DNA from: Niebla homalea
Lineage: Eukaryota; Ascomycota; Lecanoromycetes; Lecanorales; Ramalinaceae
Direction of reading: 5' to 3'
Length of the DNA stretch: 64,000 nucleotides
Assembly: GCA_019925105.1 (NCBI GenBank)
Contig: JAHGAU010000005.1
Span: 1,736,001 to 1,800,000, forward strand
Below are positions 58,074-64,000 of this stretch, one piece after another. The translations under genes were made by a program, and so were the position numbers. Each line of letters begins with the position of its first letter. The first letter of the stretch is position 1. The notes under the pieces are model-generated. The model was not told where the DNA came from. It saw only the letters and a list, made by a program, of their open reading frames with translations, and ran no database searches.

Positions 58074-59224
58074 GGTGCTGAGAGTCTTCTTGATGGTTGA
58101 TTCTGGCCGATAGGACGAAGAGGAGCAAAAAGTCACAGAAGGCGAGTAAGAGAAGAACAAGGAAGGATGAAACGACTCCTTTGATGTGTTTTGGCTCACC
58201 CTAACTTATGTGCAGGAGGTGTACGAAATTCCGAGAACGTTCTGAATGAGCAGAGCAAGACACGACAGACAGGGACAAGCCATATATAGAGGGATGACAC
58301 TTGGCAGCACGGCATGCAGGAAAGCAATGACGGCCACGCCAGGCATAGCCTGACAGCTCTACCGCTGCCTCACATCTTCGGTCTGACCCAAAAAGGTGTT
58401 CCCGGCGTACCAGGGTCGCAGAAAGCCTACACTAGACCGATAAGAAGACATGATGGACAGCACAGCAACGTTGAGGGGGATAAGGTTATCAGATCGTCCT
58501 TCAAGGGCAGCTCCTACGCGATACCGTACACAGCCACACCACAGTGGGCATGGAACGATAATGGAAGAGAGCCCCAATTGAGAAAGATAATTCTTGTCAC
58601 AGCTATTGCTCGGTGGCTGAGGTTGATCACCGTTGAAAAAAGTGAAGAAGCTTGATCTTGGAAGACTTTGGGGCTGTAGGGCAGGGCGATGTAGACAACG
58701 TTGAGAACTTAAATGGGTGATATTCATTGTTCAAGATCCTGAAACACGGGACACTTCGTAAAGCGTTCGTCGTTCAACTGTACACATGAGCTCTCTGAGC
58801 TTAGCATCTTTGTTGACGCACTTTAAAGCCTGCTAAGCAAACCCTGTCAAGCTCGAGCCAAAGTCAATTAAGATTTGCGCTCTTAGGGAGACGGGGAGAC
58901 AGGGACGTCAGAGAAAAGTGCCTGATCAAAATACAACACGAGATTGCATTCAAAAGGCTTCAGCCAAGCCAAGAGCTAGGCTCACTCTTGCCAGGCTGCT
59001 CGCAAACACAGGTAAAGTGGTAAATTTTCCGTCACAGGTAAAGGCTATGTCTGCCGTACAGCGTGTAGAGCGCGAGAGTCTTCATTTCCTTCTCTTTCTA
59101 TCCAAAATATAAAATGCTGGGATCCCGGACATCTATCGAAGGATTTTTCAGGAATCAAAGAGAAAGGAGATAGCAAGAGATAAAGCCACTTCAGCCAGAA
59201 AAGGTTTCGTATAGGATAATTTCA
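58074..59224. other. Intergenic between RTA1 relic and zinc-cluster relic
   Basis: Divergent region of two broken genes. Short open frames at 58314-58655 (plus) and 58359-58727 (minus) overlap each other and show no family features. Confidence 0.4.
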
Positions 59225-60654
59225 ATGCCTTCCCGACGTCACCACGCCAAATCTCGCCATGGATGCCTCGAATCCAAGAAGGCACATAAGAAGGTACATC
59301 ATTGGCCCGATCTCAGATGCAGTCTCACCTCTCAAACAAGCAGCATCTCAAATCGTTCTAGAGTACGGTCGAGCTAATGTACAATTACACAGCGTGATCT
59401 CGCCCACCCAATCTGCTCCTACTGTCAACGCACAGGCAAAGTCTGCAGACTCGGCGTCATTGACGAATCATCATCCAGCGCCAGCGCCGCCAATACCTCA
59501 GCAATCAACCCTGCTGGCTCCCCTCCTTCTCCTTCTGCTTCAGCACCGCACGGCAATCCCGCGACCCCCACGATCCCCATCGACCAGGTCCCCTTGGCCT
59601 GCATGTCCTGCACCTCCTCCAATACTCACTTCTCCTACCGCGACCTCAAGCTGTACCACTCTCGCAGCCATCAATCTCGAAAAGACCCACGACCCCTCCA
59701 TCCTCGACACCCGGCGCATTGGCGTGCCCCAGGAAGCCATCAGCCACCCTTTCCTCATGCACACCATTCTCGCCCTCGCCGCCCTTCACAAGATCTTCCT
59801 CAACCCCGCCAATGACGCCGATCTCGTCGTAGTCGCGCTAAACCACCACCGCGACGCCCTCTCCATGAGCAAACCCACCATCGACAATTTCGACGCCACA
59901 AACGCAAACGCCATCTTCGCCCTCTCCGTCATCGGTGCCCTGGTCCTGCTCGCATGCCCATCTACCTCGACACGCCCCCGCTAGCCGATCCCATCATGGA
60001 TATCTGCTCCCTGGGCGCCGTCATGCGCGGCACCACCACCGTCGTGCGCACGGACCTGCATTGGATCCGCCCGCGCCCGCTGGCTCCCCAACTCCGCCTC
60101 GGCTTTCTCGAGCACCCCTCCCCCCGCCCTCACCAACACTAGCCGCCCTCACACTCCTGGAAGAAGCGATCAAGCGCAACTTCCACGGCCTCCGCAATGC
60201 CGAGATGTTGACGGCCTACACGTACACCCTCGACCGCCTCAAGCTCACCTTCGGCGTCGTGCTGGCGCAGGAGCATGAGAAGGGGATCGAGCTCACCTGG
60301 TTGGCCATGGGCCGGGCGGATTTTGCGAGGCAGCTCGAGGAGAGGGACGGGCTGGCCCTGGTGTTGTTGGCGCATTACGCGGTGCTGTTGCATGGGGCGC
60401 GGGATGTGTGGCGGTGTCGGGCCTGGAGACGGGCGCTCGTGCAGGCGGTTGGGGAGACGCTATCACCGGGTGAGGAGTGGACAAGGCTTATGGCATGGCC
60501 GAGGAAGGAGGTTGGGCTGGTTAGTGGGGACCGGATGGAGGGTGAGGAAGAAGAAGCCGCAGGGACGTCAATGTTTGTGGATTTGATGATGGGACGCGAT
60601 GAGATGGGGCCTGGCAGCATGGCTGCTTCGGGCTTCTTTGGGACGTCAGGGTGA
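59225..60654 (+). pseudogene. Zn2Cys6 regulator relic with lost zinc ligands
   Basis: Exon 1 (59225-59293) encodes MPSRRHHAKSRHGCLESKK and, across a 99-bp intron (59294-59392, GTACAT..ACAG), exon 2 continues RDLAHPICSYCQRTGKVC. The spacing is exactly that of a zinc cluster, but ligand 2 is Ser (TCC) and ligand 3 is Arg (CGT). Downstream the family's body is recognisable in three frames: GVPQEAISHPFLMHTILALAALH (about 59730-59790), MPIYLDTPPLADPIMDI..GAVMRGT (59954 on), and ALTLLEEAIKRNFHGL.. to the stop at 60654. Neither frame change sits at a plausible intron. It was once a regulator of the fungal-specific type. It is now probably unable to bind zinc normally or to be translated in full. Confidence 0.7.
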
Positions 60655-61460
60655 GTGATGGCGTATCGGGCCATGCTCTTCTTTGCTGTAGATTCATTTT
60701 CCTTCTTCTGTGACTTCGTGCTCTGTTAGAAGTCCCACTTCTTTTCTGCTGGTCAGAGGAGACTTAATCAGGCTCTTCGTTCTCTTTCTAAAGACAGCAA
60801 ACGGGAGCGTGCTACAGCCCTTCCGCGGCATCATCGTCGTCGTCTTCCCGTCTCTCGATTTAAGCAACATCAGTATTAACTCATGTATCTGCTCCTCAAA
60901 AGATCCATCTCCTCCACTATGTCCCCTGCCTTGTCCATGATCCCTCTCTAATAAATCATCCCAAACACAGAAAGCACAAAACAACTCCCGATAACCGCAT
61001 ACACACCCACAACTTCTAGCCGCACGAACCACCCACACATACACACCAACACCCCCCCAACGCACCTCCAAAAATGTCCATTTTTGCAAACACATATCTT
61101 GCCTCCCCTCCCCACTCTGTCGCAACTCGAAGCTCGCCCAGTCAAGTCAACAATCAATCAATCACCCACCAAAGGGTGAAAAAAAACCCTCCGAACATTG
61201 CCTCCCACCACCAACCATTCACACCGTCTACGTGGTCATCCTTGGCTTCGCGCCAGCCAGAGCGAGGGAAGCACACATGATGATGAAATTTTTTTACCGA
61301 TGACACGATGGACCGCGCCGTCCCGCCGGGGGGAGAAGGGGGAGGAGGGTCATGTAATCGCCGCCGCCCAACCGCGTTCGATAATAATAAAGGGAAGATG
61401 ACGGGGGGATGAGGGGGCCGAGGGTCGGGTTTTCTCCACGGGCCATGTAGCTGGTTGACT

Positions 61461-61488
61461 ACGCACACGCACACGCACACGCACACAC
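61461..61488. repeat. CA/CG-rich microsatellite
   Basis: Tandem ACGCAC units (about four to five), directly visible, in non-coding sequence. Confidence 0.85.
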
Positions 61489-61872
61489 CGAGTTTTTGTA
61501 TTATTGCAGGAGAAAACCCGTCCAGGACGCGCGTTCTTTCCCCCGGCTGCAAAATCATCTTGCCGCTAATGATTCACCGGAAGAGCCGAGCGAGCGAGTG
61601 ACCTTGTCACATGCTGTGGCATTCAAATCCATATGTGTGCGGGAGTAAGGGGAAATGATCGCGTGATCCTGCATCATACCGGTGAGAGGAGATCTTTGGG
61701 TTTCGGTCCTTCCCCCAGGTCACATGACCGGCGGGGGGGCCGGGGGGGCCTGCTGGGCAGGCAGCTCGAGTGCTGGGGGTATGAAGGGGAGGGAGGGATG
61801 GGGACCCGATCGGGGGATCGTTAGACTTTACAGTGGAGAGCGCGATTTCAGAAGATGCAGGCACAGATCGCT

Positions 61873-62118
61873 ATGGCGTGATGCGGGTCCGAGGGGGCAG
61901 AGGTAACGAGAGAGAGAGGGCGCGGAGGTAGCGGCTGTGGATGGCGTGATCCCAATTGGGAATTGAGTAGGGAGAGGTGCGGCTCGGACCAAAGGGTCCA
62001 ATTGTGTCAAAGGGCATGGAAAAAAGGAACATAGCGTGCTGCTGCGGGCCTGCGGCAATCCCGGATTTCCAAGCTTTCAGGACGCAAAAGATATCAGGCA
62101 CGAGCGGTATGGCGTGAT
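61873..62118. repeat. Three exact copies of ATGGCGTGAT
   Basis: Copies begin at 61873, 61941 and 62109 in the same orientation. The first and third are embedded in a longer imperfect match (CAGGCAC..GA..CG.TATGGCGTGAT), suggesting an old local duplication. Confidence 0.6.
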
Positions 62119-62598
62119 CGAAGCCAGTCAGGATGCCTCAGCATTATGCATATGTATATGCTTCGTGATGATGTGATCATGCACCGTCTTGGATGCCCTC
62201 TGGTGTGATGACTTCATGTCTTGGGTGGAGGTACGAAGGGCTAGCTGGGTTTTTAAGTGTGTTTTAGTAGTGTAGTCAAATATAGCTATCATTCTGAGAT
62301 ACGTTCAAAAGCTTGATGGAGAAATCGCTCGCTAAACCGAGATCATTGATGTCGACAAGGTGCTTTCCCTTCAAAACCCCTTGCATACTTACATTCATAA
62401 CGTAATTCAATCAATCAATGGTCGCTTAGCGGGTATCTCTCTGTCGATTTGCCTCGTTGAATCGCGCTTGCACGTTGTAATAGAGACTCATAACTCCAGA
62501 AAAATGTAGAAAACAGCTGCCCAGTCTGGGGAAGCTCCCCGGTCCTAATTGCAAATCGTAAAATGTGACGAGGCGCGGCGAGTTTCGATCGAATCCCA

Positions 62599-63849
62599 TC
62601 ACTGATTGATCGCGCCTGCAACTCCTCTGGCATGGCCACGTTTCTTTTCGCGACCTTGGGCGTCTACGGGAGGATAGCGGGCGCGGATCTCGAGCTCATC
62701 GAGAGGAATGTGTGAGCGGATATACCTATGAAGTATTGTTAGCGCAAGAATTCTCACTGTATGAGTTGAAGGGTCTACTTTTCCCTAGCATCATCTTTAG
62801 GCTGGTAGTCCCAGCTCTCAAATCGACCCTGCTTCAGGGCATCCCAACATAGGCGGCGGGCGCGCTGGCTGTGTAACACATCTTGTTGAATCATCTTCAT
62901 GTCCCATCGCTCGTTGGCTTCTTTAGTCAACTTCTCGGCCATTTGGATGATTTCGGCGTCATCAGTCACGGTCATAAGATTATGCATCTCTTTGGGGTCC
63001 TTCTCCAAATTGAAAAGTTGGGGGGGATCAGTGGGGCACGTAACGTATTTCCACGGCCCACGTTTGATCATCATGAGGGGCGCAATGGTGCCTTCGCCAG
63101 CATATTCGCCATAGACGGCATCTACACCGCCTTGGCCTTGGAGCTGTGGGACGAGCGTATGACCGTCGATTGGCAGTTGAGACTCCATCTGACCGCCGAC
63201 CAGATCGACCAGCGTGGGGAGTATGTCTAGCGTAGACACGTTCTCTGACACCACACTATGCTCGAAGCGTGGAGGGTACGAGATCAGGAGCGGTACACGA
63301 GCCGAACCTTCGTACCAAGACATTTTGTACCATAAGCCTCGCTCGCCCAGCATATCTCCATGGTCGGCGGAGAAGATGACGATGGTGTTGTCATCCATTT
63401 CACACTCTTTCAACACTTTCATGAGCTCGCCAACATTGTCATCGACGTAGCTCACAGCTCCAAAATAGGCCCTTCGAGCCCGCTTGATTGCTTCATCTGG
63501 CAGTTCTTCCTCCAATCCGCATACCCTCAACAGTCTCTTGCTGTGCGGGTCTTGCTCCTCCTTTGCAATGTTAAGCTCCGGCAAAGGAATATCCTCGCCC
63601 TCATATCGATCCCAGTATTCGGTGTGAATGGTATATGGATCATGAGGGTGGGTGAGAGAGACGGTCAGACAGAAAGGGCGATCGGCCTCTTGCCTCCGTG
63701 CAGCGGCGTAGAGATATCGCTTCGATTTGAACATGACCTCTTCGTCAAAGTCGAGCTGATTGGAGCGGATGCAGGGACCTGCTTGAAGGATGGAGGATGA
63801 GTTATGATACCACTCGAGATTGCGATAGGGATCGTCCCAGTTGACAGAC
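62599..63849 (-). CDS. Choline-sulfatase-type sulfatase, 3' part
   Basis: Two exons, 63849-62779 and 62725-62599, joined across a 53-bp intron (GTAGAC..ATAG), give the last ~398 aa; upstream exons lie beyond the right edge. The exon opens SVNWDDPYRNLEWYHNSSSI, continues AGPCIRSNQLDFDEEV and contains FSADHGDMLGERGLWYKMSWYEGSARVPLL, all typical of choline-O-sulfatases. In this family the enzyme releases sulfate and choline from choline-O-sulfate, a fungal sulfur store and osmolyte. The catalytic Cys/Ser-x-Pro-x-Arg motif that becomes formylglycine must be in the missing 5' part. No secretion signal can be judged. The specific substrate is inferred from similarity of recalled motifs only. The C-terminus ends in a basic tail (REKKRGHARG). 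Confidence 0.85.
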
Positions 63850-64000
63850 CTGGTAATGATCAGTATACGTAGTCAAGATGATGTTATGTCTGTACTGGTC
63901 TGTAGGCCTCTGTATCGAGCAGCAGCAGCAGCATGAGACCAGCACCGGCATCGCTAACGGTAACCCCCGTCGCCCTCGTCGCCACTTCTTTCATTGAACG
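63850..64000 (-). other. Intron or 5' part of the sulfatase gene at the edge
   Basis: Immediately upstream of the sulfatase exon is a TTACCAG acceptor. No sulfatase-like coding is visible in the remaining 150 bp, so most of this is probably intron. It includes a short CTG/CAG trinucleotide run near 63920-63932. Confidence 0.4.

Larger units (their letters stand above)
60655..62598. other. Intergenic with simple and short dispersed repeats
   Basis: About 1.9 kb without a supported gene. It contains a (CACACG)-type run at about 61461-61488, G/C homopolymer-rich patches near 61320-61345 and 61731-61752, and three exact copies of ATGGCGTGAT (61873, 61941, 62109). The right end is the 3' region of the sulfatase gene. 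Confidence 0.5.

Noticed and set aside
1..64000. tRNA, rRNA, CRISPR array, intact transposase or retrotransposon
   Set aside because: By eye I found no T-loop/anticodon arrangement, no spaced direct-repeat array and no recognisable transposase or reverse-transcriptase motif; a tRNAscan or repeat-library search could still find divergent ones.

Overview
The window looks like nuclear DNA of a filamentous ascomycete (Pezizomycotina). The evidence is short GT..AG introns (about 50-140 bp), fungal-type gene families (hybrid histidine kinases, Zn2Cys6 regulators, a HET domain, RTA1) and Pezizomycotina-style architectures such as orotidine decarboxylase with a long internal insertion. Exon structures given here were built by eye from reading frames, splice consensus and family conservation; none was checked by a search or by transcripts.

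Left part (0-16.2 kb), housekeeping: a PHD-finger protein (-), fumarylacetoacetase of tyrosine catabolism (-), a PP2C phosphatase (+), phosphatidylinositol synthase (-), a MIF/tautomerase-fold protein (-) and the histone-fold kinetochore/DNA-repair protein CENP-X/Mhf2 (+). From 16.2 to 23.6 kb there is a gene-poor stretch with scattered coding-like segments that I could not name; several look frame-shifted.

Middle part (23.9-43.8 kb): orotidine-5'-phosphate decarboxylase (-) divergent from a GAF-type hybrid histidine kinase (+); a small basic/Ser-rich protein (-); a Cys-rich single-pass membrane protein (-) divergent from a second, multi-PAS hybrid histidine kinase (+) across a promoter with a 49-bp tandem duplication; a secreted TIM-barrel glycoside-hydrolase-like protein (+); and a family 25 glycosyltransferase (-). 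The two kinases lie within 13.3 kb and make this the signalling-rich segment of the window.

Right part (43.8-64 kb) resembles an accessory region in decay. I see relics of a small secreted protein, a HET-domain protein, two zinc-cluster regulators (one with two of six zinc ligands replaced), a secreted alpha/beta hydrolase and an RTA1-type membrane protein, each with frameshifts and/or stops. An intact epoxide-hydrolase-like enzyme lies among them. At the right edge is the 3' part of a choline-sulfatase-type gene, cut by the window end. I found no tRNA or rRNA genes, no CRISPR arrays and no intact transposase.
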